Origin: Candidatus Leptofilum proximum
Lineage (GTDB): Bacteria > Chloroflexota > Anaerolineae > Promineifilales > Promineifilaceae
Assembly: GCA_016710325.1 (NCBI GenBank)
Contig: JADJXK010000002.1
Span: 5,518,001-5,582,000, forward strand
Direction of reading: 5' to 3'
DNA length: 64,000 nt
Positions 41,087 through 49,145 of this stretch are shown in pieces. The translations under genes were made by a program, and so were the position numbers. The notes beneath the pieces are model-generated. The model saw only the letters and a program-made list of their open reading frames with translations. It did no database searches and was not told the DNA's origin. Position 1 is the first letter of the stretch. The number at the start of each line of letters is the position of its first letter.

Positions 41087-42400
41087 ATGAAGAGAGTCAT
41101 CTGGCTGCTGCCGCTGCTGTTGCTGTTACTGGCGTGTGGCCCGACAACATCCACCTTTCCGTCGGCTGATGCGCCGGTAAATACGGCCGTATCCGCCCCC
41201 ACCGATTCAGATGAAACGGGGCAGGAAACGGCCGTAGCGTCTGCCGCCGAATCAGGCACAACGTCCGATGCCCCACCTGCCGTTGGTCTGGATGAGTTTG
41301 TGCCAATGACCACCGTTGAAGAGGCCGCCCAGGTTCGTCCACAAGACTGGCGTAAGGGCAGCACAGAGCCCGCCGTCGTCATCATCGAGTATGGTGACTT
41401 TCAATGACCGGGCTGCGCGAGCTTATCGCTCGTGCTGGAGCGTCTGGTAGACGCCTACCCGGAAGATGTACAGCTGGTGTATCGCCACTTTCCACTGAAC
41501 AGCATTCACGCCAATGCCCAAAAGGCAGCCGAAGCGGCCGAAGCCGCTGGAGCGCAAGATGGTTTTTGGGCGTACCATGATGCCCTCTATGCCCGGCAGC
41601 AGGAATGGTCCAGGCTGGAGGCCGATGCCGCCCACGACTATTTTGTCGCCCTGGCAGGCGAACTTGGCCTGGACGGTGTGGCTTTAGGCGAAGACCTGAC
41701 CAATAACACCTATACCGAATATGTTACAAACATGGAAGTGGAATCCGTCAACATCGGTTTGAGCGGCACGCCCAGCGTCATTGTGGATGGTTTCCTGGTG
41801 CCCAATGTGCCGTTTGTCTATGAGGTTTGGGAAAGTTACGTCGAGCAGCGTTTGGCGGTCATCAAAGCCCAAGAAGCGCTGGCTGAAATGCAGTACGACG
41901 CGCCGCCGCCCATGACAATTGACGTCGATGCCAGCTACATGGCTACGATTGTGATGGAATCTGGCAACGAAATTGTGATTGAACTGCTGCCCCAATCGGC
42001 GCCGGAGACGGTGAATAACTTCGTCTTTTTGGCCGAAGAGGGCTGGTACGATGGGGTTACCTTCCACCGTGTTATTCCCGGCTTCATGGCCCAGACGGGT
42101 GATCCCACCGGTATAGGTGTCGGCGGCCCCGGTTACGCCATCGACGATGAGTTTGATCCGGAGCTGTCGCATGATGGCCCTGGGGTAGTTTCGATGGCTA
42201 ATTCCGGGCCAAATACCGGCGGCAGCCAGTTTTTCATCACCACTGGTCCGGCGACACACCTGAATGGGTTGCACGCCATTTTTGGCCGGGTGATCGAGGG
42301 TATGGATGTGGTGGAAAACATCACCCCGCGTGATCCGCAAGACCCTAACGCGCCAGACGGTGATCGTATTGAGACGATTGTTATTGAGAAAGGGGAGTAG
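41087..42400 (+). CDS. Lipoprotein DsbA-like thioredoxin fold-cyclophilin fusion, probable selenoprotein (in-frame TGA = Sec)
   Basis: One frame of 438 codons (437 residues if TGA is read), GAGGAG nine bases before the ATG. A lipoprotein signal ends in 'LLLLLAC'; a Thr/Ser/Ala-rich spacer leads to a DsbA-like domain (about 80-260). Codon 107 (41405-41407) is TGA and stands where the first Cys of CxxC belongs: 'EYGDFQ-U-PGCASL'. Everything after it is conserved ('YRHFPL', 'GTPSVIVDG'). Residues about 285-437 form a cyclophilin peptidyl-prolyl isomerase ('TFHRVIPGFMAQTGD', 'SQFFITTGP'). It would act outside the membrane in disulfide handling and folding of exported proteins. Alternative: a nonsense mutation or sequencing error. 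Confidence 0.75.
41405..41435 (+). promoter_or_regulatory. UGA codon with SECIS-like hairpin
   Basis: After the TGA (41405-41407), GCGCGAGC (41415-41422) pairs with GCTCGTGC (41428-41435) around TTATC, eight pairs including one G-U. The apical loop starts 16 nt after the TGA, within the range known for bacterial SECIS elements. An alternative fold, GCGA (41417-41420) with TCGC, leaves a GCTTA loop that begins with the conserved G. The element also encodes protein, as bacterial SECIS elements must. Confidence 0.55.
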
Positions 42401-42402
42401 GG

Positions 42403-42456
42403 AGTGAAAAAGTGATAATTGAAAAGTCAACACTTTTCACTTTTCACTTTTCACTT
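42403..42456. repeat. Intergenic inverted repeat, AGTGAAA family
   Basis: AGTGAAAAAGTG and GAAAAGT units face three tandem TTTTCAC units. It resembles the GTGAAAC family but with a different unit. Confidence 0.75.
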
Positions 42457-42486
42457 GTCCCCCTGGAAAGTAAGTGAAGAGGAAAA

Positions 42487-43200
42487 ATGAGACACTCGCT
42501 TAAAAGCCTCGGTGGTTTTTTGCTCATGTTGCTGCTGACAACCCTGGCCTGCACCGTGCCTGGTACGGGGTCAGACACGCCAGAAGCCACGCCCACCCCG
42601 GAAGGTGATGCAATGACCTTCGTGATTCCGGCGTATACCTACAGCCTGGAACCTGGCGACACGGTCCCCGGTTCACAGCTGGTGTACGTGGGTAAAACCG
42701 GCGATCTGCACGATGTGAAGATCAACGGTGAACCGGCACAAAAACGAGTGGGTGATTCATTTATCTGGTCGGGTGTGGTGGCCCCCGGTGTTTATGCCGA
42801 GTACAACTTGCGCCTGGCGCCGGATTTCCTCGGCCCGCTGCCGGTAGCTGGCCCGGTGGAAGTATCGGTGCTCAACCCCGTGCCTATGGCAACTATTGCC
42901 ATGCCGGAATGGCCCAACGCGATTCGCTACAACAATATCGTGATGGCCCACAATGTGCCGGTCGGCTGGACGATTCCCGGCACCACGCTGGTGTATGACG
43001 GGGTTTCCACGCAGGGCGAGGTAGATTCGGCACGGCTCACCGGCCTGACGGGGCACCCGTTGTTTGCCCTGGGCGATTCCATCACCTGGATTGGCTTGTT
43101 GAAGGACAATGTGGCCATCCGGTTCACCTTTCGCGTGGTGAACTTCAGCGAAAACAGCCTCCAGCTGGGCGGTACGGCCGAATTGCTGGTGAATCGCTAG
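42487..43200 (+). CDS. Hypothetical lipoprotein with duplicated beta domain
   Basis: 237 residues; GAAGAGGA precedes the ATG. The lipobox is 'LTTLAC'. After a short Pro/Thr spacer two related modules follow (about 40-125 and 140-235): both contain a 'P-G-T/S-x-L-V-Y-x-G' turn ('PGSQLVYVGKTGD', 'PGTTLVYDGVSTQG') and a 'GDSxxWxG' strand ('VGDSFIWSGVVAPG', 'LGDSITWIGLLKDN'), so the protein is an internal duplication. The family is not recognised. Probably on the outer face of the membrane; 31 bp before the glycosidase-like gene. Confidence 0.7.
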   Translation: MRHSLKSLGGFLLMLLLTTLACTVPGTGSDTPEATPTPEGDAMTFVIPAYTYSLEPGDTVPGSQLVYVGKTGDLHDVKINGEPAQKRVGDSFIWSGVVAPGVYAEYNLRLAPDFLGPLPVAGPVEVSVLNPVPMATIAMPEWPNAIRYNNIVMAHNVPVGWTIPGTTLVYDGVSTQGEVDSARLTGLTGHPLFALGDSITWIGLLKDNVAIRFTFRVVNFSENSLQLGGTAELLVNR

Positions 43201-43231
43201 CCTATCTGCCTCATCACAGGAGTATCCCCTC

Positions 43232-44746
43232 ATGCCCCAGCCGCACCCGAAGTTTGAACGGCCGTCTGACCCCCTCGTCGCCCAAAATCCGTTCCGCCAA
43301 CAGGCTTACACCGTGCAGCCCTGGCCTGCATTTGAAGCAGCCAGGGCGGTGCTGCCCCAACCCATCCTGCCAGAGCAGCCAAAATGGGTGGCACTCTATT
43401 GGCGCGCTTGGGAACTGGCCTGGCAAAATCTGTGCCAGCCGCAGGCAGCGTCTGGATTTGTGGCCAACTACCTGGGTGCGGCTACGGATGACTACCTCTT
43501 CATGGGGGACAGCGCCTTCATGAGCCAGTTTGGTCTGTACGGCCGTCGGGCCTTCAACTTCATGGGCAACCTGGACAACCTCTACGCCAAACAGCACGAT
43601 GACGGCTTTATCTGCCGCCAGATCGGTCTGGCCACCGGCGAAGATTTTTTCTATCCCTTCGACCCCAACGGCACCGGACCGAACATTCTGGCCTGGGTGG
43701 AGTGGCGCCATTACCGTTTTACGGGGGATGACGGCCGTTTAGAAAAAGTGTTTGCGCCGTTGGTGGCTTACCACCGCTGGTGCCGCGCCAACCGCACCTG
43801 GCCCAACGGGCTTTATTGGGCCACCGGGCACAGCAGCGGGTTGAGCAACCAGCCGCGGGTGCCCAACAGCAGCACGCACCACCGCCACTGGACCTGGGTG
43901 GATGCTTCCATGCAGGCCGCCCTGAACAGCCTGGTGCTGGCCCAAATGGCGGTGCTGCTTAACCAAGAAGCCCTGGCAGACGAACTGGAGCAGGAACACT
44001 CGCTTTTGGTCGAGCGCATCAACAAACACCTGTGGAATGAGGCGGCCCAGTTTTACCAGGATGTGGACCCGGACGGCCGTTTCAGCCCGGTTAAATCCAT
44101 CGCCGCCTACTGGGGCATGTTAGACAGCAGCCTGATTCCTGAGAAGCGGCTGGAGTTGTTTGTCCAGGCGCTGCGGGAGAACTGGGCGTTTAAGCTGCCG
44201 CACCGTGTCCCCAGCCAATCGGCCGACAGCGAAGGGTACAATTCTGACACGGGCCACTACTGGCGCGGCGCCGTCTGGCCGAGCACCAACTTTGTGGTGC
44301 TGCGCGGTCTGCGCCAGATGGGGCAGCACGGCCTGGCGCACGAGATTGGGCTGAATCACCTCACCAACGTGGTCGAGGTGTATGATCAAACGGGGGCTTT
44401 TTGGGAAAACTACGCGCCGGAAACGGCCGCTCCTGGCAGTCCTGCCGCCCGCGACCCCATCGGGATGTCCGGGCTAAGTCCCGTTGCCATTTTGCTGGAG
44501 GATGTCATCGGCCTTTCGGTGGACTGGCCGCAGCGCCGCGTCTTTTGGGACCGGCGACTGGTGTCTGAGCAACCATACGGCGTGCAAAACTACCCGCTGG
44601 GGCCAGACGGCACCCTCTCGATAGTGGCCGACGCGGCCAAACTGGTGTTGACCACTGACGCCCCCTTTACACTGACGCTGCGTGATGCCCACCAATCGAT
44701 GCAAACGGCCGTGCCCGGCGGCACGACAGAAATTGACCTGGAGTGA
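43232..44746 (+). CDS. MGH1-like/trehalase-like glycoside hydrolase ((alpha/alpha)6 barrel)
   Basis: 504 residues; AGGAG lies nine bases before the ATG. The pattern of six-hairpin glycosidases is clear: 'WDWELA'-type opening ('LYWRAWELAWQN'), 'FLWDSAF'-type segment ('YLFMGDSAFMSQFG'), 'LYWATGHSSGLSNQPRV' and the hallmark 'TGHYWRGAVWPSTNFVVLRGL' (about 335-355) shared with GH37/GH63 trehalase and mannosyl-oligosaccharide glucosidase-like enzymes. There is no signal peptide, so it likely trims a cytoplasmic oligosaccharide or glucoside; the substrate is uncertain. Confidence 0.8.
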   Translation: MPQPHPKFERPSDPLVAQNPFRQQAYTVQPWPAFEAARAVLPQPILPEQPKWVALYWRAWELAWQNLCQPQAASGFVANYLGAATDDYLFMGDSAFMSQFGLYGRRAFNFMGNLDNLYAKQHDDGFICRQIGLATGEDFFYPFDPNGTGPNILAWVEWRHYRFTGDDGRLEKVFAPLVAYHRWCRANRTWPNGLYWATGHSSGLSNQPRVPNSSTHHRHWTWVDASMQAALNSLVLAQMAVLLNQEALADELEQEHSLLVERINKHLWNEAAQFYQDVDPDGRFSPVKSIAAYWGMLDSSLIPEKRLELFVQALRENWAFKLPHRVPSQSADSEGYNSDTGHYWRGAVWPSTNFVVLRGLRQMGQHGLAHEIGLNHLTNVVEVYDQTGAFWENYAPETAAPGSPAARDPIGMSGLSPVAILLEDVIGLSVDWPQRRVFWDRRLVSEQPYGVQNYPLGPDGTLSIVADAAKLVLTTDAPFTLTLRDAHQSMQTAVPGGTTEIDLE

Positions 44747-44798
44747 GGCGTGAGGCGTGAAACGTGAGGCGAATTTCTTCACGTTTCACGTTTCACGG
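44747..44798. repeat. Intergenic inverted repeat, GTGAAAC heptamer family
   Basis: GGCGTGAGGCGTGAAACGTG faces CACGTTTCACGTTTCACG. It directly follows the stop codon of the glycosidase-like gene and ends eight bases before the next ATG. Confidence 0.8.
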
Positions 44799-44805
44799 TT
44801 AAGAA

Positions 44806-45567
44806 ATGCCACAAATAACCGTTGCCACCATCAACTTACGTAACCGGGCCGACCGTTGGCGGGAGCGCCGCCATTTGTTGGTGGCGCAGCTGCTGGACGT
44901 GACGCCTAATTTGGTCAGCCTGCAGGAGATCAGCTTTCCCATTGGCCAGGGGCGCTGGATTCGCAACCAGATTAATGCGCGGCTGCCGGAAGGGAAACGG
45001 CCGTATCGCCTCATCCAGATCCGCAAGCAGCATCCCATCTATGGCTACCTGGAAGGCATCGGCGTGCTCACCAACCTGCCCATCTTGTATTCCGACAGCC
45101 TCAACCTGGGCTTTGGCGGACGGGTTGCCCTGCGGATCAACGTGGAGCTGAGCAACCGCCAGCCGCTTGACTTTGTCGCCACCCACTTTCACCACGTGGC
45201 CAGCGACAAACAGGCGCGCCAGGAGCAGGCAATGATGCTCACCGGCTGGCTGGCCGACAGCCGCCCTATTCCCGCCCAGGTCATCGCCGGGGATTTTAAC
45301 GAGACGCCGGACGGGCCAGCGATTCAAATCATGAAGCAGCGCTACCGCTCAGCCTACCAGCTGCGCCACGGCGCCGAGCCGCTGGCCACGTTCCCCACGG
45401 CGCTGGTGCCGCCGGGTGAATGGGCTGGCTGCCTGGACTATATCTTCGTTTCCTCCGGCATTCGCCAGGTGCCCCAAGCCCAAATCTTTTGTGACAAGCC
45501 AGCCCCAGACGACGACACGCTGTATCCGTCGGACCATGTGGGGCTGCTGGCGACTTTAGAAATTTAG
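44806..45567 (+). CDS. Endonuclease/exonuclease/phosphatase family protein
   Basis: 253 residues. The EEP fold motifs are visible: 'VATINLRN' at the start (Asn), 'LVSLQEIS' (Glu, about 37), 'VIAGDFNETPDGPAI' (Asp/Asn, about 163-166) and the terminal 'YPSDHVGLLATL' (Asp-His, about 244-245). Members are Mg-dependent phosphodiesterases acting on DNA, RNA caps, sphingolipids or inositol phosphates, so the target is unknown. No signal peptide. The start is tight against the preceding repeat and lacks a strong ribosome site. Confidence 0.85.
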   Translation: MPQITVATINLRNRADRWRERRHLLVAQLLDVTPNLVSLQEISFPIGQGRWIRNQINARLPEGKRPYRLIQIRKQHPIYGYLEGIGVLTNLPILYSDSLNLGFGGRVALRINVELSNRQPLDFVATHFHHVASDKQARQEQAMMLTGWLADSRPIPAQVIAGDFNETPDGPAIQIMKQRYRSAYQLRHGAEPLATFPTALVPPGEWAGCLDYIFVSSGIRQVPQAQIFCDKPAPDDDTLYPSDHVGLLATLEI

Positions 45568-45575
45568 GCAGATGG

Positions 45576-45637
45576 TTATCAAAGATTTCGCAGATTGAAC
45601 AGATTTTTATCTGCTTAATCTGGTAAATCTTTGATAA
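45576..45637. repeat. Intergenic inverted repeat, GATTTCGCAGATT family
   Basis: TTATCAAAGATTT (45576-45588) and AAATCTTTGATAA (45625-45637) are exact complements; inner CAGATT units add imperfect pairing. Related to 39221-39275. Confidence 0.8.
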
Positions 45638-45674
45638 AAATTGTTCAACATGCTAAACATGAGGGAAGAATAAG

Positions 45675-46928
45675 ATGAAACACGTCATGGGCTTACGCTG
45701 TGTGATTTGCCACAAAGTTTACCAGCCAGATGAGGTGCTTTACGTTTGCCCGGACCACGGCAGCGAGGGCATCCTGGAGGTCGAATACGATTACGATGCC
45801 ATCCGCGCGGAAATTGGCGATTGTTTGCCCGAGGCCAGCAGGGGGATGTTTGCTTATCGGCCGTTTTTACCCGTCGCTGAAAACGTGTCGGCTCCGCCGC
45901 TGGTAGTGGGCGGCACGCCGCTGCAAGAGGCGCCGCGGTTGGCGCAGGCGGCGGGTGTAGCCGAGTTGTGGTTGAAGGATGACGGCCGTAATCCCACCGC
46001 CTCTCTCAAAGATCGGGCCAGCGCCGTGGCCATCATGAAGGCGCAGGAACTGGGGGCCGAGATTGTGACCACGGCCAGCACGGGTAACGCCGCCGCCGCC
46101 CTGGCCGGATTGGCCGCCAGCGTTGGGCAAAAAACAGTCATCTTTGTGCCCAAAACGGCCCCGGCGGCCAAGATTGCCCAGCTGCTGGTCTACGGCGCCA
46201 CGGTGCTGCTGGTGGAAGGCACCTACGACGACGCCTTCGACCTCTGCCTGGCAGCCACCGCTAAATTTGGCTGGTACTGCCGCAACACCGGGTACAATCC
46301 CTACATGGCCGAGGGCAAGAAAACCGTTACTTTTGAGCTGGTCGCGCAACTTAAGCAGCAAAGAGCGGCCGACGCGCCGCCCATCACCCACCTGTTTGTA
46401 TCGGTGGGGGATGGCTGTATCATCAGCGGTGTGTACAAAGGGGTGCGCGATTTGGTGACGACCGGCTTCTTACCGCAGGCGCCCAAAATCATTGGCGTGC
46501 AGGCGGCCGGTTCGGCCTACCTGCACGATGCCTGGGCCAACGATGAGGATGTGCTGACCAAGCCGCCCATCGCGGCCAACACGGTGGCGGACAGCATCAG
46601 TGCCGGTCTGCCCCGGGATCGAATCAAGGCGATGACGGCCGTTCGCCAGACCAACGGCGCGTTTATCACCGTCACCGATGCGCAAATCCTGGCCGCCATT
46701 CCCGCCCTGGCCCAGGGCAGCGGCGTTTTTGCCGAGCCCGCCTCGGCCGCTACCTATGCGGGTTTCCTGAAGGCGGCCCAAACCGGGCTGATCGGCTCAG
46801 AGGCCCGCGTGGCGCTTATTCTCACCGGCAGCGGGCTGAAGGACGTCCAGTCGGCCATGAAATCTGTGGGCCAGGCTGTGTCGATACCGGCGGAGTTTAC
46901 GGCCGTAGAGCGTATTTTTAGCCGGTAA
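45675..46928 (+). CDS. thrC: Threonine synthase
   Basis: 417 residues; GAGGGAAGAA precedes the ATG. The N-terminus has a small Cys cluster ('LRCVICHKVYQP', 'YVCPDHG') typical of one threonine synthase subfamily. The PLP Lys is in 'NPTASLKDRAS' (about residue 115) and 'TTASTGNAAAALAGLAA' binds the cofactor phosphate. The enzyme converts O-phosphohomoserine to threonine. No thrA/thrB genes are nearby. 'GDGCIISGVYKGVRDL' and 'ILTGSGLKDV' near the end are also standard. Confidence 0.93.
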   Translation: MKHVMGLRCVICHKVYQPDEVLYVCPDHGSEGILEVEYDYDAIRAEIGDCLPEASRGMFAYRPFLPVAENVSAPPLVVGGTPLQEAPRLAQAAGVAELWLKDDGRNPTASLKDRASAVAIMKAQELGAEIVTTASTGNAAAALAGLAASVGQKTVIFVPKTAPAAKIAQLLVYGATVLLVEGTYDDAFDLCLAATAKFGWYCRNTGYNPYMAEGKKTVTFELVAQLKQQRAADAPPITHLFVSVGDGCIISGVYKGVRDLVTTGFLPQAPKIIGVQAAGSAYLHDAWANDEDVLTKPPIAANTVADSISAGLPRDRIKAMTAVRQTNGAFITVTDAQILAAIPALAQGSGVFAEPASAATYAGFLKAAQTGLIGSEARVALILTGSGLKDVQSAMKSVGQAVSIPAEFTAVERIFSR

Positions 46929-46942
46929 CCTTTTGATAAGCA

Positions 46943-47017
46943 GTTGCAGGTTGCAGGTTGCAGGTTGCAAGTAGATTTTTCGCAAAACAACCTTGCCACC
47001 TGCAACTTGCCACTTGA
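46943..47017. repeat. Intergenic repeat, TTGCAGG/TTGCCAC heptamer family
   Basis: Tandem TTGCAGG units followed by CCACCTGCAACTTGCCACTT. Sister of 19699-19782. It is open in frame with the following gene, so naive start calling would add 30 repeat-encoded residues to it. Confidence 0.8.
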
Positions 47018-47033
47018 CACCCATAAAGAAACT

Positions 47034-47996
47034 ATGAACGAACCCATCATGCCCAAACCAACCATCTCCATCGTCGCCCCGGTGTACAACGAAGAAGCGG
47101 TGCTGGCTGAACTGCACCGCCGCGTGAGCGGGGTGATGGACAAACTCAACGAACCGTGGGAACTGGTGCTGGTCAACGACGGCAGTCGAGACCGCTCGGC
47201 CGAAGTGATTGCCGAGCTGCACCAAAAAGACCCTCGGGTGAAAGGCATCAGTTTCTCACGCAATTTTGGCTTTCAGGTGGCCGTGACCGCCGGGCTAAAC
47301 CATGCGCAGGGTGACGCCGTTATCCTCACGGATGCCGATTTGCAAGACCCGCCGGAGGTCTACCCGGAAATGATTGCCAAGTGGCGCGAGGGGTATGAGG
47401 TGGTCTATGGTGTGCGTGCCAGCCGGGTGGGGGAAACGTGGTTTAAGCTGTTCACCGCCAAGGTGTTTTACCGGCTAATCCGGCGCATTACCAAGATTGA
47501 CATTCCGCTGGACACAGGCGACTTCCGCCTGATGGACCGGCGGGTGGTGCAGGCGATCAACAACATGCCGGAGCGCAATCGCTTTTTGCGCGGCATGATC
47601 CCCTGGGTGGGCTTCAAACAAACCGGCGTGGAGTATCAGCGGGCCAGTCGCTTCGCCGGGGAGTCCAAGTTTGGCAGCGTGCGCCAGATGCTGCCTTTTG
47701 CCATTGATGCGATCACCAGCTTTTCATACCTGCCGCTGCAGCTGGCAACGTATCTTGGTTTTCTCATCGCCATTATCAGCGGGCTGTCCATTCTGGCCGT
47801 CATTTTGATTCGGCTCTTTGGCCCCGAAAATCCGCTGATTGGCCAGGCGACGACGCTGGTTTCGGTGTTGTTCCTGGGCGGGGTGCAGCTGATCAGCCTG
47901 GGCATCATTGGCGAATACCTGGGGCGGATTTATGACGAAGTGAAGGGACGGCCGTTGTACCTGGTAGACAAAAAGTGGGGCTTCCCAGAAGAATAA
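47034..47996 (+). CDS. Family 2 glycosyltransferase (GtrB/DPM1-like)
   Basis: 320 residues from ATG 47034. GT-A motifs: 'SIVAPVYNEEAVLAELHRR', 'LVNDGSRDRSAEV', and the DxD-like 'LTDADLQDPPEVYPEM' (about 98-113). Two C-terminal membrane helices (about 230-255 and 265-290) and 'GEYLGRIYDEVKGRPLY' match the bactoprenol/dolichol-phosphate glycosyltransferase group, which makes lipid-linked single sugars for later transfer outside the membrane. The PMT-type half of the protein at 50781 could be a user of such a donor (inference). ATG 47049 is an alternative start. Confidence 0.88.
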   Translation: MNEPIMPKPTISIVAPVYNEEAVLAELHRRVSGVMDKLNEPWELVLVNDGSRDRSAEVIAELHQKDPRVKGISFSRNFGFQVAVTAGLNHAQGDAVILTDADLQDPPEVYPEMIAKWREGYEVVYGVRASRVGETWFKLFTAKVFYRLIRRITKIDIPLDTGDFRLMDRRVVQAINNMPERNRFLRGMIPWVGFKQTGVEYQRASRFAGESKFGSVRQMLPFAIDAITSFSYLPLQLATYLGFLIAIISGLSILAVILIRLFGPENPLIGQATTLVSVLFLGGVQLISLGIIGEYLGRIYDEVKGRPLYLVDKKWGFPEE

Positions 47997-48079
47997 TCCA
48001 CAGATTGCCCAGATGACACAGATTTACTTTTCTCTGCACCGTCTGGGCTCTGCGTTGAGCTATTTTTTAAAGGAGAACG

Positions 48080-48445
48080 ATGAGCGAAATTACCAGTACG
48101 ATGTTTGTCATCGCGGTGAACGATTTAATGGCGTCGGCAGCTTACTATCGCGATGTATTGGGCTTTACTGTGCAGGAGATTGGTGATGACGGCTGGCGCA
48201 TTTTCCAGAAAGACAGCTGCGAGATTATGGCTGGTCACTGCGCCGATGCTACGCCAGCCAGGGAGTTGGGTGATCATTCCTACTTTGCCTATCTGCGTAT
48301 GGATGAGATTGATGCGTATTATGCGCAGGTGGCCGCTAACGGCGCTCGCATTCTCAAAAAGCCGCGCAGCGAGCCGTGGGGCATGCGCGAATTTGCCTTA
48401 CAAACCATCGACGGACACCGGATTATGTTTGGCATGAGACTGTAG
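48080..48445 (+). CDS. VOC-fold (glyoxalase/bleomycin-resistance-like) protein
   Basis: 121 residues; AAAGGAGAACG is an excellent ribosome site. Two beta-alpha-beta-beta-beta units are visible: 'MFVIAVNDLMASAAYYRDVLGFT' region and 'HSYFAYLRMDEIDAYYAQV' region, ending with 'EFALQTIDGHRIMFG'. VOC proteins include metalloenzymes and binding proteins; the usual metal ligands (His/Glu) are only partly evident, so no activity is assigned. Confidence 0.83.
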   Translation: MSEITSTMFVIAVNDLMASAAYYRDVLGFTVQEIGDDGWRIFQKDSCEIMAGHCADATPARELGDHSYFAYLRMDEIDAYYAQVAANGARILKKPRSEPWGMREFALQTIDGHRIMFGMRL

Positions 48446-48522
48446 TCGTTTGTATACGGCCGTTCCCTTCTCAGGACTATCTTCAACCACTTCTCCGCAA
48501 AATTAAGATTACCCCAACCTTT

Positions 48523-48550
48523 TTGCCGTCCGCTGGATATAGTTTATACA
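48523..48550 (+). promoter_or_regulatory. Candidate promoter of the ECF sigma operon
   Basis: TTGCCG (48523-48528), 16-bp spacer, TATACA (48545-48550), 43 bp before the sigma factor ATG. Resembles a sigma-70 site. Confidence 0.4.
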
Positions 48551-48593
48551 GCAGGCGGCTTTTGCCTGCGCCAACTACACTTTTGGAGCGACG

Positions 48594-49145
48594 ATGACGG
48601 AACAGGAGGCCATTCTGGCCTTGCGGCGCGGTGACCTGGATGGTTTAGAAACCCTGGTGCGCCGCTATCAGCTAAAAGCAGTGCAGGCGGCCTTTTTGGT
48701 AACGCAAGACAAAGGTACGGCCGAGGAAGTTGTGCAGAATGCTTTCTTGCGCGTGGCCGAGCGCATTCACCAGTTTGATGTGGCACGGCCGTTTGCTCCC
48801 TGGTTTATGCGCATTGTGGTGAACGATGCCATCAAAGCCGTGCAGCGCGGGCCGGATTTACTGTCTTTGGAGTCTGGTGAGGAGCAGTTTGCCGCGCTGC
48901 TCCAGGCGCAGCTGCCTTCGCCGGAGGAAACGGTGACGGCCGTTCAGCTGCGTGAAACGGTGTGGGCGGCGCTGGAAAAGCTGACGCCCAGGCAGCGGGC
49001 GGCCGTCGTGCTGCGTTATTACTTCGACATGAGCGAGCAGGAGATGGCCACCCGGCTAGACGTGGCACCGGGTACGGTGAAGTGGCGGCTGCACACGGCG
49101 CGGGAGCGCCTGCGCCAGCTGCTGGGGTTGGAGGTGAACGGATGA
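48594..49145 (+). CDS. ECF-type RNA polymerase sigma factor
   Basis: 183 residues; TTTTGGAGCGACG precedes the ATG. Region 2 (about 18-85: 'LETLVRRYQLKAVQAAFLV', 'FAPWFMRIVVNDAIKAVQR') and region 4 (about 120-175: 'LEKLTPRQRAAVVLRYYFD', 'VAPGTVKWRLHTARERLR') are both complete, with a short linker as in extracytoplasmic-function sigma factors. Its stop overlaps the start of the next gene (ATGA), the typical sigma/anti-sigma arrangement. Confidence 0.92.
   Translation: MTEQEAILALRRGDLDGLETLVRRYQLKAVQAAFLVTQDKGTAEEVVQNAFLRVAERIHQFDVARPFAPWFMRIVVNDAIKAVQRGPDLLSLESGEEQFAALLQAQLPSPEETVTAVQLRETVWAALEKLTPRQRAAVVLRYYFDMSEQEMATRLDVAPGTVKWRLHTARERLRQLLGLEVNG

Noticed and set aside
41405..41407. Reading the TGA as a plain nonsense mutation that makes a pseudogene
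   Set aside because: Downstream domains are fully conserved and the stop falls precisely on a catalytic Cys codon with a hairpin at the right distance; kept as the alternative, not the main call.
47997..48075. Another heptamer hairpin between the GT2 and VOC genes
   Set aside because: CAGATT and CTCTG fragments resemble the families, but the arms do not pair well enough to call an inverted repeat.
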